Assembly (NCBI GenBank): GCA_036877525.1
Contig: JAZGTH010000104.1
Coordinates: 538,501-602,500 of the forward strand
Direction of reading: 5' to 3'
Length of the DNA stretch: 64,000 nt
From: Chromobotia macracanthus
Taxonomy: Eukaryota > Chordata > Actinopteri > Cypriniformes > Botiidae
In this document: positions 26,601 through 41,297 of the stretch, in pieces
Layout of the letters: the number at the start of each line of letters is the position of its first letter
Position numbering within the stretch: position 1 is the first letter of the stretch
Program-made: the position numbers and the translations under genes
Notes under the pieces: model-generated
Seen by the model: the letters and a program-made list of their open reading frames with translations, nothing else
What the model was told of the DNA's origin: nothing
The model's database searches: none

Positions 26601-29600
26601 CTCTATTTAAAACACAATGTGATGTTTGAGCTCAGACTCTGTTGTGTCTGCGTCGCAGCTGTAGGATTTCCAGCAGTAGCTTCCACTGACGTTTAAATCC
26701 GTTTTTTTGTACAAGCGGTGTTTCACAATAGACTAGCTGACCCAGACTCTGTTTTACTTTTATACACAATGATTGCTGTATAATAAATCTATTATATACA
26801 GTAAAGCTTTTTTAAAAACAATTGTAATCATGAAATCTATTCTATTCTATTCTGGTTTATTGGTAACACTTTACAATTAGCTCCTATTTGTTAATATAAG
26901 TTAATGCATTGGTAACAATAAACTAACAATGAGCAATATGATTTTTACAGCATTTATTAATCTTTGTTAATGTTAGTTAATGCAAATACAATTGTTCATT
27001 GTTTGTGCCTTGTGCATTAACTAATCTTAACATACAACTTTGGATTTAGAAAATGTGCTACTAAGTGTTACTAATTACTAAGACAGTAAAATGTTTAATT
27101 GTTCAATAATAGTTCTTGTTAACAAATTAAACCCTATTGTAAAGCGTAAAGTAAATTTACCATTATATTGCTTATTTAATTTTTTTTTTAAACTATAACA
27201 CGCCCATGTTTTTTTGTTTAGAGCTGATGTTTAGAGATGCAGTATCTGGTTTTGGGTGGAGCTCAGATAAGACAGAAGTGATGGATCGATCATCTTGGGA
27301 TTATGTAGAAACGTGACCAGCTTTGACCAAACATTCCCACCCCCTCAACACAACACATCTCTCAGGACCAGAAAGGTCAGAGAGGAACAACCTCAGCCCC
27401 TCAGTTTAACCGGCCCCGTGCCTCCGACCAACAGCAGTGTAATCCGACCCCCAGCCTCACACACTTCATTTAGCATTACCATCTGTTTTTCTCTTTTTCT
27501 CCTGCCTGTCACTTTCTTTTATTCTCTGTTTGTTTTGGGGTCATCCCCGGCCAACTGTTGTATCTCTGGCTCTGTCTCAGAGTTGATGATGTTACAGTCT
27601 GTACATGTACTCTTGAGGAAAGATCTCTCCTCTGGAGGACCTTTCCATTGAGTTTCCTCAAAGTCACTCCAGGCCTGGCCAAGATTCTTGACCTGGAAAT
27701 GCTCTTTTCTGGTAAGACTAACCTTGTCCACCCTTTCCTACTTCCCATTTCTGTTAACTGGTTTTTAAATTCTGTTCAGAAGGTTTGCGTGTGCGCGCGA
27801 CACATGTCCTTCCAAACTTTTTAACCACGCTCAGCAGAGAGCTCAGAACGATGGGTTTGGTGGTTTCTTGCTGCTCTCGCTCGCTCCCTCCCTTCTTCTG
27901 TGGTGTTTGGACTCCAGCTCTGCAGACTCCTCATGGTTCCTGTTAAAACTTGAGCCAGCGGTTTCTCTGAAGCTCGGCAGAGCAACCAAACCACGTCTAA
28001 GTCCTCTCCTCCCCATTCACTGATAGCCACAAACTACCCTGAAGAAGAAGAGAAGCAGTGCTCATTTTCTGCTTAGCTGTTGCGCTTGCATGGACTCTAA
28101 ACCGGCTGGATCGAGCTCTTCCTTGCCCTTTCTCTCTGAGTCTGGAGCCCAGCTGTAGGCAGGGAAACCACTTGTTTGGATTATGGATTTTGCTTCAACG
28201 GTCAGGAGGGCATGTGCCGGGACCAGGGCTCGGTGCACGTGGCAGAGGAGGAAGCGTTCACGTCCGTATGACCGGACGGGGCGAGCCGGCCCGGGGGCGA
28301 AGCGATCGAGTCGGACCTCGTCGCTCCTCAGGCAGTGGATGTCTCACTTCTGCTGTACGTCTCGGGCCTGCACCTCCAGCCTGAGCCTGTCTGATCAATC
28401 CCTCCTGCAGTCGGGATGCTGCACCAGCCCCAGAGGTGCACAAGGGATCGGTGGAGATGGAGGAGATGGTCAGAGGGAGGTGTATGGAGAGAACGCCTGG
28501 ATGGGAGAAGAAGAGGATGAAGAGGAAGGTGAAGATGAGGAGGATTATGATGATGATGGAGAAGAAGAGGAGGGGGAAGAAATAGAAGAGGTTGATGATG
28601 AAGAAGAGAAAGGTGAGGATCACTGGTATTGGAGAGAGAAACATAAAGGTGTAGATGTAGATCAATTTGTGTTCCTGTAGCTCAACTGGTAGAATATTGG
28701 GTTAGCAGCACAAGGGTTGTGGTTCCGATTTCCAGGAAACGCATGCACTGATAAATTGTACACTTTGAATTCACTTAAGTCGCTTTAGATAAAAGTGTCT
28801 GTAAAATGCATAAATGTAAATGTAACAATCCATTCAGGGTCTTTCTTAAAGGGACAGTTCACTCAAAAATGAAAATTCTTCCATCATTTACTCACCCTCA
28901 TGTTAAAGAAAATTTGTGATACTTTGGTAACCAAACAACATTTATCAAAATCCTCTGTTCACAGAAGAAAACGTCAAACAGGTTTGGAATGACATGAAGG
29001 TGTCAAAATGTTCATTTATGGGTGTACTAGCCTTTTGATAGATGATAGACAGGTGTGTAAGAGCAGGGTTTGAGGTAAACTCCGGACGTGGTCCTCTAGG
29101 AACCAGATTAAACAGCTTGATTTTAGATGGTGAACAACAGCAAAGATGGAGATGGTACTTCAGCATAGATGGAGAAACAGATGACGCTCTCCAACATGTT
29201 TCCTATGATGGAAGAAGAAGATGTTACACAGAAACTGGAAAGCTAATTACTCTTTTGTTCTCATTCCCTCCCTCATTAACGTTTGTGTCAACTTCTTACA
29301 TTTTATGCATGGAAACGTGACACTCCCACACGAGCAGTTTCAGTTAGAATGATGGAGATGGACCAGGGCTCTGCCTGAGCTGTGATCTATCTCGGTTAGA
29401 GGAGATTTTAAAGCAGATGAGATGTGTGCATGACTGCGGTGTGAATAGAGTGAGCTGGTGGACAGGAGAGATGGAGTGATCAGACTTTGATCGATGGACG
29501 TCACTGCGGCCTTCAAACCAAGACAAAAATCATTATCTGTATCACACTGTGCTCACAACGGTTACAGGTGTAACATCACCTTTACAGTTTCACTGTGGAG

Positions 29601-32600
29601 CTGATGTTCAGATTTCATTTAAACTGTTGATTTCAATGGTTTATTATGACTGACATTTCTTCTAATTCAGTGTCATAAGAACATTATTCAAACTTTTTTA
29701 GTCCTTTAACATTTTTAAAACGTTCCATTAACAAATTAAGAATATTGTTTTTGATATAATGTATAATACTGCAAGAAATGTTCTCAATAACTTTGAGAGA
29801 ACTTTTAGCGAACATTAGCCAATGTTCTGACAGCGATTTTTTTTTTCATGGACTGGGAACCACTATTGTTTTCTTCATAAACAGAATTGTGGTCCAGGAT
29901 AGACTGTAATGTGAACCTGAGAAATAAACCTAAAGCTATGTAAACTACGTTAGCAGGTCTCATAGGTTTATGGCTCTTGAGGAAATATCTGAATGAACTC
30001 CGTGTAAAGGTTATACAGGAGAATCTAGACACCAGTTTGACTTACACTGTCTCAAACACTACTGGCATTGAGACTCAAGTGTTTCACACTGCAGTTTGAT
30101 TTCAGTGGTTCATGCTTAAAATGTCTCACAATGACAGACTAGCTCTTTGCTCTGTTTGTTTAGCCGGGATTTGTTTATGAGCCCCTTTGTTGCTCTTTCT
30201 TCTCATGCTCTCTATTTGTTAACCGCCAGCGCAGCCGGTCTGCAGCTCGGATCTTGGCTTGTTTCTGTGCCGCCCAGTTCAGACAGCCGCCCTGTCATCA
30301 CACAGTCGTCCTCTCCTCCCTGTGAGCTCTACTGAATCAAAACAGCTTTGGGATGTTATTTTCAGACACACATTTTTTAGAGCACTGTTGTCTGAGGGTT
30401 GCTTGAGGGCCCATCCCATTGTGTTTGGTCTCACTCTCTTTCTCTCTCTCTGTACCACCATAGCTACCCTGGAACCTAGCAACCACCCAGCAAAATGCTA
30501 ATAATCACTCAGGACAATTTAACAACTGCTTAGCAACACCCTGACAACCACACAGAATATAATTTTTAATGGTAAAAATGTGTAATAATCCAGTTACAAT
30601 GGATGGATTGTAATGCAGGCCTGAGAAAATGATCTCCAGTGTGCCCTACTGTAATACAGTCACTGTAGGCCACTCTGCAGTTTAGTGGGGCAGTATGCAG
30701 AGTTTTACAGGCGTAGGAAACCCTGTGTCAGAGGCAATGGAATGATATCTGAGTTATTAGTTTTAGCTGACTCTTTTTCATCTCAACCCTGCTATTAGTT
30801 CAACGATTCAATTTTTCCTCCTTTTTGCTGAGTTTTATATTCTCTGCTATGTGAGCTGCTTTTTGCATATGTGGTGTGTTGAAGGCTGTGGTCACCGCTC
30901 GCCTTTATACAGCAGTTATTTCTGCTCTGACTTTAAAAGCCAAGCAGTGCATGTTAGGGGCTGTAAGTCAAACGTTTGACACTGGATCAGCACATTCGTT
31001 CTTTAAACCTCATTTGCATCTCTGCAGGTTTATATGGAGCAGCAACATGAGGTTTAAACCGCTGTTGTGTTGATGTGTTTTGCTCTCGTGAAAGCTCAGA
31101 CTGAAGATTTTCCCGAGGGATCAGGTTTCCCAAGGGGGTCCGAAACAGGAAGTGAGGCCGATCTGGAGTTAAGGAACAGAACTTTAAACAGCTCTCAGGG
31201 GGCCTACAGATGTACAACGTAAACATCTGAGGTTTGGTGTGATGTTGTAGGTGTTGTTATTTTGAAAAACAGGCAGAAACTTCAGTGTACAGCAGTATCA
31301 GTGTACTTCATTGTTACATTATTGAATTTTTTCATGCGTTTTATGAATATTTATTAGTGGTACATGAACCCGGTCTTTTACCGTAAGTTAGAATGGATTT
31401 GTGCAAGAAAGTGCGTGACCTGAAGGGAATCGGTTTGTCGTGTTTTTCTTTACATTCCTTACCCCCCCACACACATACACACACATGCATACACATATAA
31501 ACAAAAACATACACACACACACACATAAATACAAACAAACACCCAGGCACACCCAAACAAGCAAACACACATATACATACAAGCAAACACATACATGGAT
31601 ACAAACAAATAAACAGACTCTAAGACATATACAAGTACATACAAAAATATACACACACACAGATATATATGCACACAAACATACACGTACAAACACATAT
31701 ATACATACACACACACAAACATACACACATATGTACACAAATACCACACACACACACTCCTCCAGTCTCCTGTGGTGTGTGTGACATCAGATATCTCATC
31801 ATCACTCTGAGATCACACAGAGATGCACTGATGTGTGAGAGTCGCCCTCTTTAACTGCACAAGTGACATGCTTACATGAGCAGATGTGTCTGAATGCCTC
31901 CGTGTGTGTGTGTGTGTGTGTGTGTGTGGTCCACAGGTATGTGGATGCTTTTAAATGTTGTTGTGCTTACATGCTCTGTCTTACCTTTAAAGCCCCATCA
32001 CTGGCATATCTTAGTAAATGGACATATTTCTGTAACCACTTCATACTTTCTTTACCATCTGTGGGCCAGAGAAATTTTGAAGAGGTACCGAGTTCTTAAA
32101 CAAAAGGCATTGTGGGTCAAACGAATATAAAGTAAGTGAAAGAAAAACAACCTTGTAGACCTGCTGCTTGTGATGAACAGAATTTTCCACCATTCTGCTG
32201 GTTTTGCTTCTGCTGGTGTCATTAGTGGGATTGTGAACTTATTACATGCTGTCACAAGTGACATACATTCAGATGGAGGGAGAGAGAGAGAGAGAGGAAA
32301 ACTAAAGAGGAATGCTTGGTTAGAAAATGACAGAGACAGATGCTTTAACACAATCTTTTGCAAACCTTATAGTTACCATGACAACTGTTTCCTTTTCACA
32401 GTTTTACAAAAAGAAAGAGAAAACACATGAAACTCTTTATGTTAATGCCCTGAATACGCGTGTTATTCACGTTTCAAAAACAGGAAACCAATTTGTAGTC
32501 TTGCTTATTTATATTGGGAAAAAATAGTATTTTTATACCAAACGTACAGGGTGATGTGTGTCATTTTAAAATACTTTATTCCACGTCATACATTCACAAT

Positions 32601-35600
32601 ATGAAAGTGGCCAAAATTAATAAATAATGGACAACCTGCTTCTGTTGTGTACATGTGTATAAGTGTTACTGCTGTGTAAGCCAATCTAACAGTAATTCTC
32701 TTGCATAAAGCAAACTGTAATGGGTAAGTCATTAGCTTTACGCTGCTTAAAGCTCTGCATACAGCACCTAAATGATTAGAATACACAACTTTAAAACTGA
32801 AATAACTTTCCATAATCATTACTTCCATCTAACAGAGTTGTCTTCCTTCACTGTGATGTTGAGATGTGTATCTAGGTACGCATAACTTGCATTTTTCTGT
32901 TGCATTGCTGCATGTCACACAGCTTTCTCCTGCATTGTTCTTTCATGTTGAGGGTTCATTTGGTCATATCAGACGTCTGTACAGAGATTCAAGCTTAGGA
33001 AAGTCTTTACAAGCTGTCTGAAAATAAAAAGTAAAAAGTTTCTAAAAGCAATAACTGTAGCTAGCTCACAGAGCTGCTACTGTCTGAGGTTTTGTTTATC
33101 AGGAGACTTTGGGCTGTCAGTGGGGATTTGATGGGAAGACGAGTCTGTAGTAAAGGTGCTGTAACTCGCTCTGTATTTCTGAGAAAGGCTGTTCTGCTCC
33201 ATCTGTTTCTTTAAAATAGTCTGATCAGTTCCCTGTGCTGGTGAAACGCATGGATAAAAGTCCCTAATCCTCCACAAGCTCTTCTCACTGTGGATTTAGC
33301 CGCTGTGGGACACCTTTTCTGTTTGAAGTCGGCTGGTGAGCAGTCTGCTCTGTTTTGACTGTGTGTGTGTGTGAACACATGCCTACTGGGTCATGTACAC
33401 CCACAGTTCGAGAAACGCTTCGACGGACAGACATCCGGCTGCAATAAGGATTGTGAGGTGGTTTAGTGTGACCCCAGTTCACAGGGAATGTTCTCAGAAC
33501 GTTGGCTGAAGTTCTCTTAGTTAACGAAAAGGTTCTTGCAGTAACATTAGTAGAACTTATATCATAATATCACAAATGTTATTCTTAAGTATTTAGTGGA
33601 ATGTTTTAAAAAGGTTATAGAATGAAAATTCTATAATGTTTAAACGTTCCAAGAATGTTCAAAATAACATTTTAATGCTTTTGATACTTAATGAAACTGA
33701 TAGGGAAACGTTCTTACAACCTGTTTATAGTGTGTTTATAAGATCTTTCTGAGGCTTTGGGTTTGTTGCACCACTAATTCACAACAGTGAGTTTGGTGGT
33801 GTGGGCTGGTTGTTGCTCTTATCTGCTGTTCATTTGGGTTTGAAAACATGCATGAAGGAGATGTTTAAGTTCAACGTGAAGGAACTGAGCTGATGTATGA
33901 CTTAAGTTGCAGAAATGGGCAGATTATGTTGGAATGGGGCCGTTGGAATGGAGGCTGCAGTTGGGAATATAAACCACAGATATGCAGTCTGGAGACACTG
34001 CCAAGTATGCGTCTCATGCAGTGGGACAATGAGGAATTACAAAATTCCATAACGATCCCATTACTGATCTTGGAATGTCATGGACTGCTGTTTCTGTAAA
34101 GTAAATATTCCTGCCAAAAGTGCTTCGTTAACCGCAGTCTTCACGAATAATTTAGCCAATATCACGAGTCATTTATACCTAAAACATGATGAGTGTAAAG
34201 TATGAACAGTGTAGAATAACATGTATATACAATAAAAAGGATCTTATATAAATATGTGTGTGTGTGTATTTGTGTCTATACCTATTTTGAATATTGCGAG
34301 GGACATGTCTGAAGTTTGGAAGATAATTCCACCAGTGAGGAAGTGAAAGTGATTTTGTGCCTTTTGTTTTTGCCACTACTTTGTACAGGTGTTGCGTCAT
34401 GGCAACAGCTCAAGCACAATAAACTGAATGTAATGCAGGGCCTTATGTCTTATTTCTTACTAACTGTGGTCTATCTCTCTCTGCTGTACCGTCACAGGAG
34501 ATGAGGGTCAGGAGCTCGGTCCTCCTCCAACCGTGGACGAGGCAGCCAACACTCTGATGACACGACTGGGCTTCCTGCTCGGGGACAAAGTGAGTGAAGG
34601 ACCTGCTGCTGCTCAGTACAGCATGGAGGAACCTGATGACCAGCAGGTCTGAACCCACACACCCCAACACACTCCAGCTACTCTATATATATAAAGTGCA
34701 CTTGGTCTTAAAACTTTTTTTTTTCTGAAAAACAAAATCCCTTATTAAGCAAGTACCCAACAGATCAGTGTTTAAAATGGTCTTCTTAGTTTACCCCAAT
34801 TCACAATCCAGTAAGATTATAATTAAATTTGAGCGATTGGTTCTGGCATTTTGAGAAATGTCTCGGTGGTTTTGTGTTCATACAATGAACAATGATTTTA
34901 TTTTAGGGTATGGTGGTTACCAACATACTGTAAAATATCTTCTTTTGGGTTCCTTAGAAGAAAATAAGTCACACAGGTATAGAATGACATGAGGGTGAAT
35001 TAGTAATGGAGGACATTTCATTTTAGGGTGAACTGCATGTCATGCAATAGTTTCCTTTAAAATTACATTTTGGTAACGTTCAGCTGGTTAAAAATCTGCG
35101 GCAAGTGTTTGCAGTTCAGTCGGACCTCATTGATCCAACACAAAGCTGAACCCAGTAACATATGAGAGCACACAAGACTCCTGCCATCCACAGTTGGGCA
35201 GAGCTGCCCGGAGACCTCCACTGAGCTATTTCAGTGCCTGCTTCCTGCCAAGAGAGCATGGTCACCAAAAGGCCACGTTTTCTCCAGCGCAGGAGAAATC
35301 TCCAATCTCTCCCACACACGCTGAATATTGAATTGGACAAAAGGTGTAGACTGAGCTGTGCAGACATAGATTCCAGGTCTGAGTCCAAGACCTTAAAATC
35401 AGCTCTCAGTTCATGGTGAAAAGAAATGTGGAGTTTGTTATTTTTAGTCTCCCCTCAGGAGAAAAGTTTAACCCACAAATGAAATTTCAATCATCATTTA
35501 CTCACCCTCATGTCATTCCAAACCCCAGAATCAGAAAACTATTGCTGTTGCCACAGTAGTTTGGTGTAAATTGTTTGGTTTTATAAAAAAACAACCTCTT

Positions 35601-38600
35601 GATTTGAAGTAGGATCTTGTTGGTAGTGAGTATTTGATTTCCAGGGTTTTCTGCCTAAATTTGCTTCTGGACAGAACAAACACCGAGCGGGAATGTTTTT
35701 ATAACATTGGCTAATGTTATCAAAGTTATCAAAAACATTCTTGCAGTAACATTAGTAGAATATTTTTAACATGATATATTATATATATATATATATATAT
35801 TAAAAACTTTATATATTATCAACTTTTTCATCATCGCTCTTATGTTGTTTTATTTTTCTCACTTTGTTCTCACTTTGTCTCACTTCATTTGTCCCTTTGA
35901 GAAAAATGATATGCCACCTCTGTAATTTCTTTTTGTAGATCTTACCCAACCACACCAAACTCTCCCCCCTTAAAAAACACACCGTCTTCACTTTTTCCAT
36001 TTGGATACAAGTTTACAATTCAAACTTCTGTCATTTATATACCATTAAGTGAATAACAATGTATTGAATTACATATTATTGGATGACAGTGGAAAATGTT
36101 GAAGCAGCAGAAGCCATAAAGAGAGAGAATTCCTCATGAGTGTGCAGGACTCAGCAGAAATGAAGCAGCACTGTATCATTATATAGCAGCCAGCAGATTT
36201 CCACTGCCATGAGCAGTTCTGTGTCTGAAAGTCATTCAATGATTTACTGGAGCAGAACTCAAACATACAGCAGTGAACTGATCAAGCAGAAATATTTATG
36301 ATGCAGTTTTTCTCAGAGTGAACACGGAGTGTGTAAATGAACATAAATTTTAATAATGATTCCTGTCTTTATATAACTTTGTGTTTTCTTGGTTTGTGTC
36401 TCCAGCAGTTAGACATTTGAAAAGATTTTCATTGCCTGTGGCCCGCTGGGTGTAAAGTTATTTTTATATCCTTTTTATTTTCTTCATTTTTCTGTTTTCT
36501 GTAAGGCTGTTTTGGAACAATTGGATATTATAAAAATCACTATACAAATAAGTTTAATAATAAAGCGTTTGTTTTTCTGCTAGTAAGTGGCCTATTAAGC
36601 AGTTAAGCAGATGTTTTTAAAGCAATCTACAGTGTATTAACTGCAGTGTACCTCTGGAGCAACATGGGGAAAACCTCACAGCTTGTTGATTGCAGGGCTC
36701 GAACCAGCAGCCTTCTGTTGAGCTTGATCCATTCCTCCACACCATGTACTAAGTTATCACCTATGCCGACAGGGCCAAACTTTCACTTCAGAATCTATTT
36801 TCTGTCTGTTTCTCATTGGTGAATCTCTCTCATCTCTGATCTTCAGGTCATCTCCATGACTCAGAGGATCAGTCCGTGCTCCAGTTTAGCCAGCAGCACA
36901 GCATCGCCGCCTGCTGGCAGCCCCTGCTCCACGCTGCCCGCCGGAGCCCCGGGTAACATGGGCAACCGCGACTGTGCTTACGGATCTATCACAAGCCCCA
37001 CGTCCACGCTGGAGAGCCGAGACAGCGGAATTATAGGTGAGAGACATTCTGTGTTGGAGATACAGTAAGTTTTTTACATTTAAGCATTACATTTATCCAA
37101 AGCGACAGTGTATTCAAGCTATACATTTGATCAGTATGTGTGTTCCCTGGGAATCGAACCCACAATCTTTGTGCTGCTAGCAATCCTCTACCAGTTGATT
37201 TACAAGAACACTGCACATTTGGCCTGATCTTCAGACTAAAAGCTCCATCTAAAAAAAGCCACAAAGTCACTTTGGCCAATCACAGATCACTTTGTAAAAT
37301 TAGAGTAAGAAGTTTGCAAACGTAGATGATCTTTGTCCAAAGAATGTATGTATTGTTAGCCACTTCGCCTTCACATAATGACAATAATTGCTGTTCCCAA
37401 GTGTCTCCATTGAAAACTTCTCATCAATCTTCTGCAGCAACCCTCACGAGTTACTCTGAGAACGCTGAACAGGGTAAACACAGTGAGAGCTCGCGGGGCA
37501 GTCTGAAACTCTGGCAGGCACAGAAGTCAACGGCTGCAGACTCCTTTCTGTACCGCGTGGATGAAAACATGGCCGCCTCCACGTACAGCCTCAACAAAAT
37601 CCCGGAGAGAAGCCTGGAACATTCTGTCTCTCACTCCGCCCACTCCATCCCTCTCTACCTCATGCCCCGCCCCAATTCTGTGGCAGGTAAGCACTGCTAC
37701 TTTATGTGTGATACTAGCGTTCTTGTATACTTGTATACTTGTCTTGAAAGAGGTCAACTTGAGTGCATTGTAGGATCGAGTATTCTAGTATTTCTGTACT
37801 TCACATTTTGGCAAATGTAGCATGCTATCTTTGGGTAGAAAAATTGCATACCGTGTACAGTTTTGGCATAGCGCAATGTGGGCTTTTTTGGCAACCCATT
37901 AACCAACTTGTTACAAATCCTCCCTTTCTTGTGAGCGTTTTTCTCAAAACAAATTGATGCTCATTAAGCAACAGACAGTCAACAAGAGGCAATCAGTAGC
38001 AGCCAATCAGCTGACAAAGAGAAGATACCAGACTGTGACAGATCTGAGAACAGAAATACTCAGATACTCACTAAGGCTCCGTTATTATTAAGTGTTATGA
38101 AGTTATATATCCCAGATTAAGAGTAAACTGTCAGAAATGCTTTACTCTAGTTCAGATCTTTTTTAAACACAAGCAGTCTCATTCATCTTTGTCGTGTGTG
38201 AATGTTTGCACTCAGCTCTGTGTGAAACCTGTTAAGCTGATGGTCTCTGAACATGTCTGTTCAGTGAACACTGAACTCCAGAGACCGGAAATATTCCCCA
38301 TAATCCAGACCCTAAAAGTCAACACACACGTGTTTCCAATTGCCTTCAGATGTCAAGGTCAGTAAAGGCGAGCAGCAATGACTCTGAGAGCCACAGAAGT
38401 GGCCCTCTTTATGGGCCATTAGAGCTCTGGAGCGGGTCTGAGCCCCTCATGTCACCCTGTTATAGTAAAGCAGGACATCCGTGTCAGTCTCCTCCAGGTT
38501 TTATGAAGGTTTTGAGCTCCTGGTGTTGGATTCACATGTGAGCGCACAGTGTCTGAATGAGAGCTCAGTCTCTGCCTGCAGTCAGATGTTTCATTTAAGC

Positions 38601-40992
38601 AGAAATATCAGCTTCAGGATCTCTGTGGGTTTTGCTGGAATAAGAGTGGAATAAGTGGAATACGTGTTGAAAATACCAAATGATAATATGTACATTCTGA
38701 GCTTTACTGAAGAAGTGTGTTTATGTATATATGAACCTCCTTTATAGCTTAGAAAGTAAGTTTTGAATTTGAAACAAATGTTTTTGATATGATATATATC
38801 ATTAAAAAATGTTCTTCTAATGTCACTGTGAAAAAGTTTTTGATAACTTTAGAAGATCATTGAAAGAACTTTCAGAGAATGTTAATTAACGTTCTGAGAA
38901 TTTTTGTTTCTGTTAGATGGGTTATCACTAATGCAACCCTGTCAAATTCATCCTGACAGCCTGTGTGTGAGAGAGCAGAACTGTGAATCAGGCTGAAGCA
39001 GTTTTCTGTTTGTCCTTAAGTTACTCTCTGTTCATTTGTTACATATTCATTTATAGTGCTGCATTATTCCCTGAATAACACAGAGACGCTGTTAAGTTGT
39101 GTGAGATGATTATGAGCTCCTCCTCTGCAGTTCAGATGATGGAGTTAAAGAACACTGTTACTGAAGCTCTCACATAAACCTGCAGGAGAAGCAGAAAGGT
39201 CACGTCCCCTGCAGGAACACACATCATGTCCCGTTCTGTCCCACCACACACATACTGTCTCGAACAGAGACTCCAGCTCTGTTATAAAACCTGAGTGAAT
39301 TGAGTGAGTGACAGGATGATCTGCCTTCTCTCTCTCTCTCACTCACTGCTAGTCATGCACACCCTCTTATCTTTCTCACTCTCTTTTTGGCTTTCCCACC
39401 CACTTATTCCCTCACCTCCTCTCTCTCTCTCTCTCTCTCTCTCATCCTCGGTTTATCTCATCACATTCTTCCCTTTAAAAACCTGCCTGAGTTAGTAAAG
39501 ACTTTAGGTTAGCAGTCTGATCAAATTCCTCACCATTATGTATGAGCAATACTAAGCAGTACTAGAACTAATATATGTATATATATATATTTTTTTTTAT
39601 ATATGTGTGTGTGTGTGTATTATACATATATATGTGTATGTGTATTTGAGGTATGTATATTACGATCCTCAATATTTTTGAGGATTTCTCTTGCCCAGTC
39701 TTGTGATACGAGCAGATTCTCGCCCTGAAGCATTCAGTGTATAATTACACAGGGTTTCTTTTGCAGAGTCACTGCGGGGCTGTAAAAACCAAAGTCCTTG
39801 TGACGCAGTTTGAGCGGCTGTAAATTTAGCGACTCTGTGATGCTAGTCAGACAGTCTGCAGTGCAGATGTCGGGTGTGGAGGAGAAAACTGGCTAACGGG
39901 CCTTTGTAATATCTCAAATTGATGCTTTTGATTAACGTCCCTTGCAAAAATGTACTACAGTAACTATGGTTTTGTCAGCATGCCATGCAGTTATAAACTG
40001 TGCCCGCTAAGGCAGCTGTATGGCTGCTGAGAGTTAAGAGTTAATGATCAAAACTAACCATTATTGCACCTGCAGCTCATCTGTGTACACATGTAGGATG
40101 GGATGACCCAGCTAACAGTTTGAAAGCTGCTTTGAGGTGAGATGAATCCTGCGGCCACCCGCTGTGTTCTTGATATTTTCTTGAAGCAAACAGCCGTGAA
40201 CTTTCCTCTCAGGGTTCTCCACTTTCTTCTCATTAGCAGAGGAGAAGAAACATTACAATTCATGCACACAAGCTCCTGAAAGCTAATAACCTCAACATAA
40301 GATAAACACATTCACAGGGCTCAGTATTTGATACTACAAGTATCAGACTACCATTTGTATCATAGTAAAATAACGTGTATTTTTATTTTGTATGTTTCAG
40401 AATACCTTTTTGGTATCAAATTGCATGTTTGTCAGGATGCGATCACATTTAAAAGATGTGTTTAGGAGCATAGTTTATGTCAGCATCTTTGCTTTTTTTG
40501 TTAAATCACTTTTAATCTATATCTGTGAGTATTAAAACTACAAACAAATGGTTATATGTCAGGAACTAACTTAAATAACCTTCATAGTTGTGCGCACCCA
40601 CTTGTAAAGCTGTCGACTGTTAATTCTCCTCAAGCCAAATTAAATGTGTGAGAACACAATGAGACATGCTGATGTCATTCAGAAGTGTGAAGCGAGACAT
40701 CTGATTGGTTGGATGATGTGTTGGTATTATAAACTGAGAATTGTTGGTAACTAACAGTTCTTGTTTATAATGCTGCTCCAAACTTAGTTTCTCATTTAAT
40801 TGCGTTTTTAACAGCAGTCTGGAACTGCTGAATATTTTGACTTATTTAATAACTTTAAGCTTAAAGCTTTATTTACTTGGCTGGTGGAATGAGGAAATGA
40901 ATAATAAATACTCACTGTTTTTGTTGTTATTGTTTAATGTTCATCTGAATAATAATGTAGGTGGCACAGAGTTTAAAATTTAGAATTATGTT

Positions 40993-41075
<83 letters not shown>

Positions 41076-41201
41076 CACGAGTTCAGCACACCTGGAGGAT
41101 CTTGCATATCTGGATGAACAGAGACAGGCTCCTCTGCGAACATCACTGCGCATGCCACGCCAGAACTCTTCATCCAGCCGCTCTGGACAGACAGACATGA
41201 G

Positions 41202-41297
<96 letters not shown>

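Larger units (their letters stand above)
21017..34497 (+). other. TANC2 intron 2 (coding exons 2-3), 13.5 kb
   Basis: Mostly repeats: Angel-like copies (22520, 25515, 28846), (TC)n (about 23550-23626), a TGGTAACACTTTACAAT element (26862-27170), a SINE (28673-28822), MITE fragments (29670, 33473) and an ATACACAC tract (31465-31760). It also holds a candidate alternative first exon (28183-28612) and a weak exon-like block (24220-24310). Confidence 0.7.
34647..36846 (+). other. TANC2 intron 3 with dispersed repeats
   Basis: Holds a copy of the GCTGCAATATGTAACTTTT family (34735-34855), Angel-like halves (34900-35035, 35460-35535), a truncated MITE next to a (TA)n run (35688-35810) and a SINE-like remnant (36595-36765). 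Confidence 0.6.
37687..41074 (+). other. TANC2 intron 5
   Basis: A reversed MITE fragment (38775-38930), short (TC)n near 39402-39442, a TA/TG-rich stretch near 39570-39660, and the long (TC)n tract against the exon 6 acceptor. Nothing else recognised. Confidence 0.6.

Noticed and set aside
28258..28665. 135-residue minus-strand Ile/Phe-rich open frame
   Set aside because: Antisense of the GA-rich tract; reads as hydrophobic simply because the other strand is Glu/Asp.
28673..28760. Possible tRNA gene
   Set aside because: A and B box text is present but no cloverleaf closes, and a SINE tail follows.
31388..31784. Cys/Val-rich (minus) and His/Thr-rich (plus) open frames
   Set aside because: They are translations of an AC/TG low-complexity tract; all frames are open for the same reason.
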